Source of the DNA: Pyrocephalus nanus
Lineage: Eukaryota; Chordata; Aves; Passeriformes; Tyrannidae
DNA length: 64,000 nucleotides
Direction of reading: 5' to 3'
NCBI GenBank assembly: GCA_038380795.1
Contig: CM076261.1
Coordinates: 13,503,226-13,567,225, forward strand
The notes beneath the pieces were generated by a model. The model made no database searches. It saw only the letters and a program-made list of their open reading frames with translations, and was not told where the DNA came from. Positions 1 to 12,573 of the stretch are shown one piece after another (the stretch's first letter is position 1; each line of letters begins with the position of its first letter). The position numbers and the translations under genes were made by a program.

Positions 1-1143
1 ACATTTGCATTTTGTCATTACCCTACATAATCTCTCTCATAAAAAAAAACAATGCTTGATGCATTTGAAAAAATAATGGTGTAATATTTCAAAACAAAAA
101 AAAGTGTAACAGATTATTGTGGACTGCAGCGAACAGTTGGTTAAAAATAAATAGTTATAATAGTTTAACTTGAAAGCCATTTAATTTATCTTATGCTCGA
201 GGGTCACTTTTTCAGTGTAAAACAACCTTGAAATTCTTGACAAACAGTAAAGATACTGTATATTTGTGATATGCTCATCTGACTGTACGTCAGCTTAAGG
301 ATTCTCCAGATATTTCACTAGGATCTGCAAATTTCTCAAAGCATGAATGAGTTCTTTATATCCTCTGTACACCTGGATAAGCAGTGGCATAATGACTCTA
401 CCTGTGTGAATGGGCTTAGGACTGACACCTTTTCCTTTAGTCTGATTATAGTTTTACAGCACTTCTGCTTTCCATCTTCTGTGCCTGCACAATCCACACT
501 GGTTTTTCAACATCACATTGATTCTTCTCTGCTTTCATCTGAGTGCAGTCTGTGCCTCACCACCAGGGTTTATCATACTATGTGTAAGGATAAGCACTCT
601 GCTGCTTGTTGAGAGAAGGGTCACAATTATCTGTACTACACCATGAAGTCATGTTTACCTGGAGGATAACCCTATGTATGTCAGTGGGTGCTGGAAATAC
701 CTAGGATGGTAGTGCTGTTGTTCTACAGTGACTGTTGTACGTCTGGACTGTGGTTTAGCTGGTGCCATCTGGTGTCAGCTGTGTCTTAGATATCCTTGAT
801 ATACATAAGTATAGCTGATTTTCTGGAGCCTACTGGTAATGAGATAATTAACCCTCTTGAAAGCCTGTACCTGTTGTCGGATCAGATTATTCTCTGTATT
901 GGGATGATCAGTCATTTCTGTTAATTGAAAGATATTCCTGCCTTCATGCTCTTGCCTTGGCACTGGCACTGAAGTGACAGTCACTTGTTTCTGCACTCTG
1001 ATTTCAGGCCAGTTGGTCACTTCCCATTTGAAGCTGCCTGGATTATGGGTCTGCTGCAAAGTAGGTCAGAACACCCACCATGGTTTTCACTGTGGGTAAC
1101 TGAGGTTTTGCACCATCCCTTCTTTCTCTTGCTGTCCACAATG
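1..1143. other. unique AT-rich DNA, no gene recognised
   Basis: I see nothing coding here. The open frames (for example 343-612 on plus) are under 105 codons and match no family I know. The DNA is AT-rich and shows no repeat that I recognise. Confidence 0.6.
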
Positions 1144-1204
1144 GTTTGTTGTTTGGGGTTTTGTTTGTTTGTTTGTTTTTGTTGCTGTTTTTGTTTTCTT
1201 TTTC
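1144..1204. repeat. T/G-rich simple repeat (TTTG)n
   Basis: The plus strand is almost only T and G, with four consecutive GTTT units and a GGGG run. It is low-complexity DNA. The hydrophobic frame across it (985-1296) owes its Phe, Cys and Leu content to this tract and is not a gene. Similar tracts recur through the window. Confidence 0.85.
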
Positions 1205-2079
1205 CACTGACTAAATGCAGATTGAGATTATTCTTAGTTTTACCCGAGACACCTTTGAGTCACATATCGTCATTCCGTGTCACTCTGAAGAGCTGACATT
1301 TATTAAGATTAATAAGAGTACTGCATTAATGCATGGCTTTGAATACTCTGGTAAGCAGTTTATATAAATTATCATCATCAGTGCTGGACATTTCATGTCT
1401 CAGAACTTGAAAGTTGTCTTCCAGGACAAACCATCACAATGCCATTTCCGGGGATATCAACAGTTATGTTGCTCTCAGTGGCTATTTTGCTGTGGTTCAT
1501 ACGGCCTTGTAGCCCACATTTACTTGATGCATGTTCATCCATGTACTCTCAGAGAGGTGAAAGTTCCTTAGTGTTGCAGGGGAATGATTCAATAGCAAGC
1601 TGGAAAATGAACAGCTTTTCATCTTAATATCTATACAAGGCACAGGGTCCATCCACCTACATAGCTGAAAGAGGTGAGGGCAGGGACAGGTGAAAGATTT
1701 TGTAGGTCCTGAGAACAGTGCTGTTTTCATATGGGAAATAGCAAAACTTTTAGATAATTGTGATTATAAAGTCATGTTTTATCTCCAGGTGGCATATTAT
1801 CTATAATGTTTAACTTTTTGAATGAAGATTTCTATTGTAGGCAGGTCTTACTGACTGGAATATGAAAAACTAATTCCACCTCGGTAGAGCTGACATTTTT
1901 TCCTTCAACCATTTTTTTTTTCTCTGCATGTCTATGTAAACTTACCTCTATGTGGAGCATGTTTATGAAAATAAAAGAGCAACAAAACCAAAGAGTTGGA
2001 ACCTAGTGAAAAGATATTGACAGCGAAGAAGAGGTATCTGTGACTAACAGCTTTGGAAAAAAGGAGAATTGTATTGGTC
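1205..2079. other. unique DNA, nothing recognised
   Basis: There is no recognisable repeat or exon. Short frames on both strands (for example 1439-1627 plus and 1497-1730 minus) overlap each other and have no family resemblance. Confidence 0.55.
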
Positions 2080-2410
2080 TTTACAACTACCTGAAAGTAG
2101 GCCATAGTGAGGTGGGGATCAGCCTCTTCTCCCAGTAAAAAGTGGAAAGACAAGAGCAGATGGCCTCAAGTTGCATCAGAGAAGGTTTAGACTCAATATT
2201 AGGAAAAATTTCTTCACTGAAAGGGTAGTCAAGCACTCCAAGAGGCTGCCAAGGGAAGTGGTTGAGTTACCAACCCTGGAGTATTTAAAAGGTGTGTAGG
2301 TGTGGCACTTAGTGACATGATTTAGTGGTGAACTTGACAGTGCTGGGTTAACAACTGGGCTTGATGATCTTAGAGGTCTTTTCCAATTGTAATGATTATA
2401 TAATTCTATC
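2080..2410 (+). mobile_element. CR1 LINE 3' fragment, plus strand
   Basis: This is a 5'-truncated CR1 non-LTR retrotransposon. It opens with the block that encodes the last part of ORF2 (ACAACTACCTGAAAG, then a GGTGGGGATC block). It continues through the region for the conserved basic C-terminus and ends with the usual GGGCTTGATGATCTTAGAGG tail, followed by decayed 8-base repeats. CR1 copies are normally cut short at the 5' end because reverse transcription starts at the 3' end and often stops early. Stops and indels break the frame. It resembles the copy at 25290-25842 (same GTGGCACTTAGTG tail block), so both probably belong to one subfamily. The exact boundaries are uncertain by about 10 bases. 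Confidence 0.88.
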
Positions 2411-5139
2411 AGTCATCTCCAGCCCACTGGGTAGACCATTTTGGATTTTTACCTTATTTTTGTTTGAAAATGAAACTATGAAAGATACAGCAACATTTTT
2501 TCCTGATGTGCATAAATAGATTTCAGGAGTTTTTCACAAGTGTATTGGCTCTCCTTAGGTGATGCAACGAGGAAACTGTTTCCATACTAAGGTCCGGGAG
2601 CCTTTCTCTCCAGCTCTCACTCCCAGCAGACGTACTCCTCAACAAATTTCTTCACAGGTGATTCTAGAGTCACTGACCGTGGCTCTAGGAAAACACCATG
2701 TATTACAAACTTGAGGTATAAACCTTGGTGGTCTTTGTTCAGTACTGACTTCGTACCAGGAAGGGAACAGTGAGAAGAACAAGAAAGCTTGGTATAGATG
2801 TACTTCTGAGGAGATACACCTAGCAGCCATACAGGGGTGAGCAGCAGTCTTTGTGGGATCACAGCTTTTCAGTATCAAAATGTAAAGTTCTGTAAATCAG
2901 AAGAAAAATGGTAGCTACAAAAATTCTATCCCTTGTTATATACCCTAGTTTGACCTCTCTGCATTCAGCCCATTATAACTTCCATGATTCAATCTGAGAT
3001 GGTTCAGATAAGTCCTGCTGGATAAGAGATAAGAAGCAGGGCTGTTGTCACCATATAGAGCTGTTTGAAAGGACCCTCCATGAGCCTGGCTGCTGCTAAT
3101 GCCTAGTACGATATGTGACTTTAAGTGGTGCACTTATTTTCAATCTTCAAGAACAACAGTTCCAGGTCAAGCTGTACATAACCACATTGTGTCCACCCCC
3201 ACATATTGTTTAAGTGGTGATTGAAACAATATCTCATCTCATTTCTATTTGCCAGGTTAAAGGAAGTTTCTGTCTGGAATGGGCTCTCAACTATTTGCAG
3301 CAGGAAATAAATTTCTTTTAAAAATAAATCAAAAAGACTCTCAGGGCTGCCAACACAGGTCAGTGTAAAATGATTCTATAATACCTGGTTATTGCAAAGT
3401 TTTTTCTGAGCACTTTATCTGAAAAACACTGAAAATCTCTCAAAAGTAATTCACCTTCCTAGCTAGTTAGTACAGACCTACTTAATATATATTGAAACTT
3501 TTTGCCTTCTGCAAATATTTCAATTATGTATTTCAAAATGCATTTTTATGGCAATTAAGAATTTAAAGTAGCCATTTAAATGACCCTTCTCACTTAAAAT
3601 ATTGTGTTTAAGTAGACAAAGCAATGAGATGAGATAACCATGCATTTCACTAAATCACTTAAAATTTCAAACTCCAGACGATGTTACAGTACATAACTTA
3701 AGTTGCCTGCCCCCGCAGAATACCAGCAAGGAGGGAAGGACTTGAACATTGTTAGTTTTTTCCAGACATGCTGTATAGAACTTCAATTATTTGGTCCAAT
3801 TCAGCCTGAGTAGTAATAAGGAGATGATTTTTTTTTTTCATTATCTTTTTATTATCCCTTAATGCAGACATGGCACTGCAAAGTGAATGAGGAAAGTGGT
3901 ACTAATACACCTTTATTATTTGTTTGAGACAAGCATAAATGCCTTTTCTTCTGAAAAACACAGAATTCTCTATACCTTTTATTAACTTGTAGAAGCTCGT
4001 ACATTTTTTTTTTGTTTTAAAATGTAATATATATGTGAAGGTTCATATGATCAAAGACCAGTTTCTCAACACACGTCTGTAGCTGAAGACTTACTGTTAG
4101 AAAGCTAAATCACATCAGGAAAAAGAGAAGCTAATGGGATGAAAACGATCACAGAAAAAGCCCTAAGAAACCAACAGATTATTGTTTTACGCAAAACAAA
4201 TCGAAGAACCAGCTAAATCTATGTATAATGCACAATATTTTGGTTCTGTTTTAATGCAAAAATAATGTTTTTCAGTGTTTCTTTCAATTAGTGTAACAGC
4301 CTGTAATTGGAACTGTGTAAGAAATTTTCCATCTATAACAGAACTTCTACAGTCTGACTTTTTTTTTAAGGGGAAACTTTTTTCACTAGGTTAAGCTTCT
4401 CTTTGCTTTAAATACTTCAGAGGCAAGCATTATCAATTCAACTGGCAAAGTTCAGAGAGACAGCAAAATTAAAGAAAAATATTTCTAAGCAACTGAGAAC
4501 TAACTGTGGAGCACATGTATTTATCCTGTATCTCTGTCCTCAGTTATGTTGTGTATTAGGGCACATGCCCAGAAAAATGGCTACTTACACAGATATCCCT
4601 GCATGTATTTCTTAATACAGGACCCCATAAGTGTTCAACAAGGAGATAAAACAAAGAATTTATTTTTGGGAGTGTCAACTCTGTAGTCAATTTTTAAATT
4701 ATACTTTTTTAATTTTCTTAATTCATCCCTGAAGAAAATGGGCATTGCCAAGCTTTAAAACCCCAGATGCAACTCCTCTGAATCTACTTCTTCATATCTG
4801 TGTTGTCTTAGTGTCTTTTGAGAGAAAAGGCTTCTCAAGGGAAGCTCAAGACTATTTCAGAGGAGTGAAATTTATCTGCACAATCTGTAGTACCAGATAC
4901 TTCTAAGGAGTTATACATAATACAGTCCCTTAGAAACGAAGTTCTTAAGATTTGTAGACAGAATGCTGGAATTGGAGTTGAAATTAAAAAACCTTTGTAT
5001 GTTTAGCAGTATGTTATACATACTGTTAGATATATAAACATACAAAGTATGTTTATATATTTTATATATATATTTTAAATTTGTATCCCATGCCATATAT
5101 ACTTATACATATATGTACTTAGCCATAAAAGCTGAAGGA
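2411..5139. other. unique AT-rich DNA, no gene recognised
   Basis: About 2.7 kb without a recognised repeat or exon. Short frames such as 2617-2862 and 4911-5096 on minus have no family resemblance. An A/T-alternating stretch lies near 5035-5110. The stretch 4160-4340 has somewhat more homeodomain-like cores (CAATTAG, TAATTGG) and could be conserved, but I cannot support more than that. Confidence 0.5.
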
Positions 5140-5428
5140 AAGTGGGATGTTTGGAGCAATGGCATTTGTTTTCCCAAGCAGCCATTACATGTGAGGGAGC
5201 CCTTCTGTCCTGGGAAATACTGAAGACCTACACGTCCATGGGAAGTAATGGAATAATGTCGTGTTTTCCTTTGCTTGTATGTGTGGCTTTTGCTTTCCCT
5301 ATTAAATTGTCTTTATCTCAATCCATAAGTATTCTAACTTTTGCCCTTTGGATTCTCTCCCCAATCCCACTGAGGGAATGTGAGCAAGAGGCTGTGTGGG
5401 ACTGAGCTGTGGGCAGGAGTCAACCCAG
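5140..5428 (+). mobile_element. endogenous retrovirus LTR, 3' fragment
   Basis: This matches the 3' part of an avian endogenous-retrovirus LTR as I remember it. The markers in order are a GAGCAATGGCA block, AAGCAGCCATTACATG, GGGAGCCCTTCTGTCCTGGG, CCCATGGGAAGTA, CTATTAAATTGTCTTTATCT, GATTCTCTCCCCAATCCCAC and GCAAGAGGCTGTGTGGGACT. The terminal ...GGGGTTAAACCACGACA-type end is decayed to GTCAACCCAGCA. No retroviral gene is attached and no matching second LTR is seen nearby, so it is a solo or truncated LTR. The frame 5142-5405 (87 codons) lies entirely inside it and is not a host gene. Its 3' end is related to that of the LTR at 20463-21320. Confidence 0.75.
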
Positions 5429-6721
5429 CATAGATGTTTTGTTGTATGTTTTAAAAGCAGAATAATGTACTTGGCTAGAAGATCATCATCTCAGGTAGAG
5501 AGACAGAGGTGAATTGGAATGGACTGGATGGGTGGCAAAAGAAAAAATGAGACGGAGGGGAGATCTCTGATGGAGTAACTACCTCACAGTGGAAATAAGG
5601 ATTTTTTCTTTATTGTTTCCTCTCCTCCACCAGCTGGCAAGAGGTTATCTGTGTACTAAAGGCAAGACAAGAATTTATCCTTCAGGGTTAGTGATGTGGT
5701 CCCTAGTGATGTGATTCTGATTCCAATGTGTCTCTAAATTCTGTGCATCGGACAGCTTCGACTGTACAAAGCTAGTTTCTTATTAGAACAGAAATTGAAA
5801 CAAGGAACTTTCAGGAATAAAAAAATACAAGGGAGGGGATGAGAAAGAACAAAAAGAAAGTAATTGTAAGCATATCTCCCCTTTCCCTGCTACATATTTG
5901 AATGACGAGTTTCAGGAAACTTCACACAATATCTGTGATTCTCACTGTTGCTTGTGATTCTCACTGCCCCTCTCCCCTGCTTGATGTTCTCACCAACCCT
6001 TGTGAAATGTCATCTTTTGTCTTATTTCAGAAGTCTCCACCCTATCTGCAGTGCAGCAAGCAGGGCAAGGAAAAGAGGCCCTTGTTAACAAACCATATCT
6101 TTTCAAGGGACTTACATTCACATATATTAACAGTGAATATGTGACCCAAACACTTTTTATGAACTATTGAAAAGAATAATGAAAGTATTCAGGAGAGAAA
6201 GGAAGCACACCTTTCCAAGTTATCTATCAGAAAAAAAATGGGATAATTTCTACAAAACCTTATTGTATAGTAACTTAAGAAAGACTACAGAAAAAAAAAA
6301 GACATTTGGACACAGCTCTTGTTTGTCTGTTTCCTTTTTGCAGACAAGAGTCAGAAGCAGCACTTCTTTCTTGGTTTTATTTCTGTAAAGGAAATAAAAA
6401 CTAATGGTGTTTGTTCAGACTCAGATCCAGCACATTCTTTTTCAAAGATTGGTAGAGAATTGCAGAAAAGGAATGAGAAAGCTAAAGCAGGAGTAAATTA
6501 AACTCAAAAGATCAGGTTTCAATAGCATAAAATAGAAATATTATCCTCTTAAGAAAATTGTATTGGAAAATAATTGACTCCCAAATTAACCTAGTGAACT
6601 CTAAAATGTTTGAGTTCTTAATATATGGCTTTGCTTATTATCAAAGTTTGTGTCATGAAATTGTATATGTTAAGTCTCAGGACCTAACCCATAACAAGTG
6701 AAATAAGAGTAGCCTCATCTG
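5429..6721. other. unique DNA, nothing recognised
   Basis: There is no repeat family or exon that I recognise. A 14 bp direct repeat (TGTGATTCTCACTG) sits at 5934-5947 and 5953-5966. Frames such as 5902-6144 and 6167-6388 on plus are short and unlike known proteins. Confidence 0.55.
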
Positions 6722-7262
6722 ATCGATTTGGATTAGTCACATCTGGAATGCTGTGTCCAGTTCTGGGCTCCTCAGTGCAAGAAGGACACGGAGCTCCTGG
6801 AGTGAGTCCAATGGAGGGCAACAAAGATGCTTAAGGGACTGGAGCATCTCTCTTAAGAGGAAATGCTGAGAGAGTTGGGCCTGTTCAGCCTCAAGAAGAG
6901 ACAACTGAGAGGGGACCTTGTCCACATATATAGGTATCTGAAAGGAAGATGTCAAGAGGATGGAGCCAGGCTCCTCTCAGTGGTGCCAAACAATAGAACA
7001 AGAGGCAAGTGGCAGAAACTGATGCACAAGAAGTTTCACCCGAACAAGAGGAAGAATTTGTTTACTCTGTGGATGAGTATGTCCTGGAACAGATTGCCCA
7101 GAGAGGTGGTGGAGTCTCTCCTCATTGGAGATATTCAAGAACCATCTGGAATAAATCCTGTGCAATGTGCTCTAAGAAGACCCTGCTTGAGAAGGAAGGT
7201 TGAACCAGAAAACTCCATCAGTGACTCCTTGTGACCTTAACCATTTAGTGATCCTGTGGTCT
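6722..7262 (+). mobile_element. CR1 LINE 3' fragment, plus strand (ORF2 end and 3' UTR)
   Basis: This is a 5'-truncated CR1 copy. The start carries the GTCCAGTTCTGGGCTCCTCA block. The frame 6863-7234 begins with LRELGLFSLKKRQLRGDL and continues to YLKG, which is the CR1 ORF2 C-terminal signature; [10 protein letters not shown] appears further on. The 3' part has the GGAGATATTCAAGAACC block, then ACCCTGCTTGAG, then a worn 3' terminus. It reads as a different subfamily from the copies at 2080, 25290 and 60102, because it has the longer CCTGTGCAATGTGCTC tail block. The copy is non-autonomous: it lacks the catalytic reverse-transcriptase core, the endonuclease and ORF1. Confidence 0.9.
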
Positions 7263-8782
7263 TGATCAGGCTGTAGGAAGTATGACCCTAGTTTCATATA
7301 GATGCAAACTGGATGGAGGAAGTGACAAAGATCTCATTTTGTTTTCTCTAGGTAATTTTCTTTTTTAGATAATGAACATGTATAAAAAGCAGTTTAACAG
7401 TCCTCTATGCCACATCATTGTTAAGACTGTTGTGTGAAATCTTTCTCATCGCTTTCTATGAAATTCTAAATTAAAACCACTTACAGAAACAGAACAGTAT
7501 CTCCAGTAACCCAAATTGTTTTGTTCTCACTGAATTTTGCATGCTAAAGCTTAGGTGAATATTGTGTAGACAAGGAACAAAAGTGACTAACATTTTAAAA
7601 TCAAAATTTTAATATTCTCTCTTATTGCTTTCCTCCCTCCCAAAATTATCAGCTTCATTAATTGTCTACCGTTCTGCCTTCTTCATTAGACATATAACCC
7701 CGTTCCCTTAAAAGTAGCATAGAGCAAAACACAAACTATTCGTGCTTAACATCAGATCCTGCTTGGTTATTTACAGTATCCTGAAGACTTATTGGATGCT
7801 TTAATTGTATTTAGACATATTTATTTTCCAAACTAGTGGAAAAGAACATGTTTGTTAAAGTTTTCTAGAAAGCTGACAGTATTTTCACTATGTTATGGAA
7901 ATGTGTTTGCTTTTCCAACAAGTGTATTACAGGAAGCTCTATGAGAACATTTAAAGAGCAATTGGAATAGGGGTTGTCAAACCACACTAAGAAATGACAG
8001 AAGCAATCATTTTAATAAACAAAGGATAAAACATGTTTTAGTTGTGTCATATTGAAGTAGCTTGTTCTCAGAGCTGCACTAATCTCCATGCTTCAGCAGA
8101 GGAATTAAGTTTTTCAAGTTTTAAGTACCAACATTTTTGCCACAAATTTGGGGTGGTGGTGGTATACTTGTTTTCTGCAGAAGCAATGTCTAGTGCATTT
8201 CTGAGTCTGATACTGCTATATTGCTGGTTTAGATGCATTATGTTAAGCACTGCACAATGGCTACTCATGATAAGAAAAGCAATACACTGAAAAGAATGGA
8301 ATTTATGATTTGGGTCTTAAAAAAATTGACTATTTTGCTACAGAGCACTATTAAATGGCATGTCTTATTTTTGCTAAAATACATGTGATATGATGTACCC
8401 AATTTAAATAGATGGTAATGAAGTAATGTAAAATTTGCTTATTTGTCAATCACTTATTAAATGCATTTGCAATTGCACTGTAAATTCTATGAAATATACT
8501 AAAAGTGAGTGATAGTATTTCCTATTTTATAGGAGACCTTGCTTTTAGTGACATTAGATTGATAAGCTACAAGAAAACTCACACTCGTATTCTGAATAAA
8601 TGTAACACTACTGTTCAGAGTTATCATTCATCTTGATTACACTGGCCTTAAATGGTTCATCTGTTTTAAATCTCCAGTAAAAATATGTAGTTTTTTTACA
8701 GAATGCAACCAAAGGGGAAAGAAATCAATGTCAGAAATCCCCAATGTTTAATTTTTTGCTAATCCCATGGTGTTTCTCTTCT
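7263..8782. other. unique AT-rich DNA, no gene recognised
   Basis: No recognised repeat or exon. Around 8440-8660 there are PBX-like (TCAATCA) and GATA-like (TGATAAG) words and a 10 bp palindrome TGCAATTGCA (8468-8477). This might be regulatory DNA, but the density is not convincing. Confidence 0.5.
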
Positions 8783-8807
8783 GGAGGGGGGGAAAAGGGA
8801 GGGGGAA
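8783..8807 (+). other. G-run cluster, possible G-quadruplex
   Basis: The plus strand has runs of 7, 3 and 5 G (8786-8792, 8797-8799, 8801-8805) separated by A residues. Splitting the seven-G run gives four G-triplets with short loops, which fits the standard quadruplex pattern. It stands alone in AT-rich DNA. No promoter or gene is seen next to it. Confidence 0.6.
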
Positions 8808-11800
8808 GAAAAACAGATCATTCTTTCAGATTTTACCTTTGGATTATAAAATAAAAGCTACCTTGTCCAAAGTTCAAATTCTGTCTGAGAGCTTTGAGCA
8901 AACTGTATATGTTGTCAGATAAAGGAAAACAATATTCCTATCTACCCACAGAAAGTAGTAAAAGTGACTTGCTGACTAGAGGCCGCTTTTATATCTGAAG
9001 TCAAATAGTAAATCAGATGTATGACACAGTTGCACATCTATGTCCCTGCATAGAGACATATATGTGCATTAAATATGTGTATTTACACTACTGAAATAAG
9101 CATAAGTTACTCATAAAGAATTTGTATTTTTGGTATCCAAACCAAAGCCTTTTTTTTTTTTTTTTTCAGGCAGATACTTAGTACTCTCAAAGCTCTGTAG
9201 GCTCTTTCAAAGTGTATCCACTGGAGAACCAGGTTCTTATTTGACATTACAAGAAGCATTTGGTACAGTGAATTATGATGAGCACATGCACTTTTAGCCA
9301 CAAAGTCACTGCAGTAGGGCAAAGCTATCAATCACTTGTGGTAAAATGAAGCACAACAGGTCCCCCAGAAAACAACTTGTTCTTTAGCAGGGTGCTTGGC
9401 TTCGTAGTTGGTAGCAACATAAAATCAGGGCATAAGATCAACCAGTTGAAATTAATTCAGAATATTTATTTATTTATCTATTTATGATTAAAGGATAACT
9501 ATGTGTTTTTATAATTGTATTTATACCTTTGAGTTAGAATTTAGCCAGAGAAAGGTTGCATGATCATGCTACCTTGCTTTCTGTCGTGAAGGACAAAAGA
9601 AATAAAAAATGAAGATAGTAAGATGTTTTGTCTCTGATAGGATTATTTTTAAAGCTCATTTCCTCAGTGATATTTCTCCTTCATCTAATATATCCAAGTC
9701 TGGCTGATTAAATGCTTGTTGTTTACTCTATTAATTCTGATGTGAATAAAATTATTTCTTTAATGAAGTGTGATATTGAAAATGTTGTGGACACTTTGGA
9801 TTGCCTTGATTGAACAAGTTAGCAGTATCTTGTCATCAGTTGTCTTTGTGTGTGTGTGTGGTTGTTGGGTTGTGGTTTGTTTTTGGGGGCAGAGTTTGAT
9901 TTTGTAAAGAGGGTTTTAATTAAATTAACAAAGTGTAAGAAGGTGTAAGACAAGAATATTTAATATATTTTCTGGAGTGTCTCAACAGAACACTTAAATT
10001 TATTTTTGCTTTTGGTAAATAAGAGTAAGCAAAGCAAAAAAAAATGCTCTGACCAGAAGCTCCACAAATCAATACATGCTGATCATAAACCCTCAGTAAG
10101 TAGGAAATCAAATGTTGCCTTCTGCAGATTGATGTGGACACTTATTAATGCACCTACTCATTTGCAAACCAGCTCGTATTTTATCTTACTAGGTTAATAG
10201 ATAAAACTACAGTACATATGGAATACTACTGTGATTGATTCTTATTAAAACATTCTTGTTACTGAAGAATAATGTTTCATGAGTTTTGCCTGAATTTCAT
10301 GAAAATCTAGTTCTACAGAACACAAATTTTTCATGAAATTTTCATAAATTTTCATAAAATTTGATAAAGTTTTAATTGAGCAGACTGATTAAATCAGTTA
10401 CAAAGCTGAGCAGGACTGCAGAGAGAGGCTAAGTGAATTATCATCCTTGCTAAATGTCTGGCATAAGGGCATTGGACAAAACATGGCTTTACCCAGGTTG
10501 TCAACTGCCAAAGAAGTTGGGAGCTGGTGCCTAAGAGAGCTTTTAATTTACTATAACCTCAGTTCTTGCATGCCACTCAGTTAACTATTAAAACTGAAAC
10601 TCATACTTAGAAAAAGTTCTTAAAATATAAATTCATGCAAAAGTAATCTTTAATAATTTTATGGTAGTTCTGAAGAAAGTCCTTGATAGAGGTCTATAAG
10701 AGAAGGTAGTTTGATCTCCTGTAGGTTGACATCTTTTCTCAAATAGAATAATGTTTAACAAAACAGTCCCAATTCAAGTACTGAATTTTAAATTTAAGGC
10801 ATTGCGATAAATTCTAAAACTCTTTCAGTCTTGAAGAGAAACAAGCTTTGATGCAGTAGTATAACAGTTTATATTTTGCTTAGAAAGATTTTATAATAGT
10901 ACTTTCCTCTATTTTTAACTTTTCTTCCTAAGAAATCCAGATGAGAATTCAGAGGCATATTTCACCCTATACTCACACCCACTCCCCTCATTTTACTGAA
11001 GGCATTTGGAAAAGAATCAGCTTTGATAGCTCAGTTATCTTTCTGTTTATCTAGAGCATGAGTTTATTTGTTCTTCCATGTCAGAATGTGACAAACATTT
11101 TTATTCCCTCAGTATTTAAGCTTAATTTTCAATACTCTGATGCAGTTCTGGTTATTATTGGACTACTGCATTCCAAAGCAAGGTACTCTGAAGGCACACT
11201 TTGTTTTTGACTACAGTAGGCATCTTGGGAAGAATCACTAAGGTCTCAGTGTAGAAGTCATCAGACTTTCATTGTGACCCCTTGAAGTCACTCTTTAACT
11301 CAAGGCTGGGTAAGATAAAGTGTTTCTGAAAGATAGAGATTAAAAAAAATAATTAAAGGGAATCAAGATATTAATCTACTTCCATTAAGTTTAAATCATA
11401 AATGTATCTTTTCTGTTATCTACCCGATGTCCTGACCCCCATCATTTGTAGGTTCTGTAATTTTGAATACCATCTACCTCAGGATGCAGCTATTAGTGGA
11501 AAATATTTTGCAGCTTTAATAGAAAATTACTTTTTGAAGTCCTCCCTTTTTGAAGTACTATTTTTTCTATTTTTCTTTCTTATATAGGAGATATCAGAAA
11601 TAGCTAGAATAATTAAAATAAAATTTATTTCCTTTTGAAAATGTGTCTTTCATAAACCACATGCTGTCTTTTACTTGACACTTTTTGTAAAGAGCAGTGC
11701 CTCACCTATGATGCGTTTCTGTGTAAAAATATTCACTGTATCCAACTTCTGCTCTACATTAGCCTGTGTTACGGTGGTGTGCTTGATTTTTTAAAAAGAT

Positions 11801-12287
11801 TTTCTAGATGAAGTAAATGTGCACAGTTCGTTATTGTCTTCTTTCTGGTAGAGTTGTAAATGACTGTATGGAAGTGAAAGAGGGGGCTTGGGATGACACT
11901 CCTATTCTTCTTGAGCTACTGACCTTATCACCATGCAAAGATCTATCTGCAACTGAAAAAACAAAACAAAATAAAAAAACCAACAAAGCTTCACGTGATA
12001 AAAGAGATACCCCTGTTTTCCATTCTTTTCTTGTCATCCAGAGTGTTCTGGGAAACAAGAGCTCTGGTAAGTGCCATTTTCAAGGTGTACCAGACATGGG
12101 TTTGGTCACTGAGAAAAGAAATGAGACATACATATTTTCTGTTTGTTGCCCAGGAGAATCTGGGGATGAGAGAATTGGGCAGAGGCTTCAACTGTGCAGA
12201 AAAAGGAGGTAAAGCTGAAACAAAGAAAACAATGAGCCTTAAGGCTCAGGGAAGGTGGGAGAGTAAAATTCCTGAGTTTGTGAATGC
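8808..12287. other. unique AT-rich DNA with minor simple repeats
   Basis: No recognised gene. Simple tracts include T17 (9150-9166, followed by CAG), an (ATTT)n stretch (9464-9486), a short (TG)n near 9847-9860 and a TTTTCATAAA-like array (10318-10372). The frame 11817-12212 (131 codons, plus) is Lys/Thr/Asn-rich, overlaps frames on the other strand and resembles no family I know. Confidence 0.5.
10318..10372. repeat. imperfect TTTTCATAAA-type tandem repeat
   Basis: Short degenerate units (TTTTCATGAAA, TTTTCATAAA, TTTTCATAAAA, TTTGATAAAG) follow one another with a period near 10-11 bases. Some units are themselves partly palindromic (TTTCATGAAA). It looks like a small, old tandem expansion. 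Confidence 0.55.
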
Positions 12288-12355
12288 CTATTAGGACCCC
12301 TATTAAGCCCCTATTAAGACCTATTAGAGCACCTATTAAGCTCCTATTAAGAAAG
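12288..12355. repeat. 11-12 bp minisatellite, about six units
   Basis: The core CCTATTAAG recurs with 2-3 variable bases after each copy, giving about six units with a period of 11-12 bases. On the minus strand it translates as repeated Leu-Ile-Gly inside the frame 12106-12399, which explains that frame. No gene function is implied. Confidence 0.8.
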
Positions 12356-12524
12356 GGTAATGTCAGTGCTGTACAACAATATTTTCTGTTCAACAGCACT
12401 CAGACATATTTACAGTCCATGGAATGAATGGGCTGAATTCGCTAAAATAGAGAAGTTGTTTTACCTTATAGCACTTTGAGGTGCTAATTTCTCTATACAC
12501 AAACACAAGACACATTTAACATTT

Positions 12525-12573
12525 AGAAAAAAACAAAACAAACCAAAAAAACCCACAACAAACCAAAAAAAGT
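12525..12573. repeat. C/A-rich simple repeat (complement of the T/G tracts)
   Basis: The plus strand is almost only A and C (AAACAAAACAAACC-type units). It is the reverse orientation of the (TTTG)n tracts seen elsewhere in the window. Confidence 0.75.

Noticed and set aside
5142..5405. 87-codon plus frame
   Set aside because: It lies within an LTR fragment.
6863..7234. 123-codon plus frame as a host gene
   Set aside because: It is the C-terminal part of CR1 ORF2 followed by 3' UTR; the LRELGLFSL and WNRLPREVV blocks are CR1 signatures.
11817..12212. 131-codon plus frame
   Set aside because: Low-information sequence with A-runs, opposed by frames on the other strand; no domain or splice context is recognisable.
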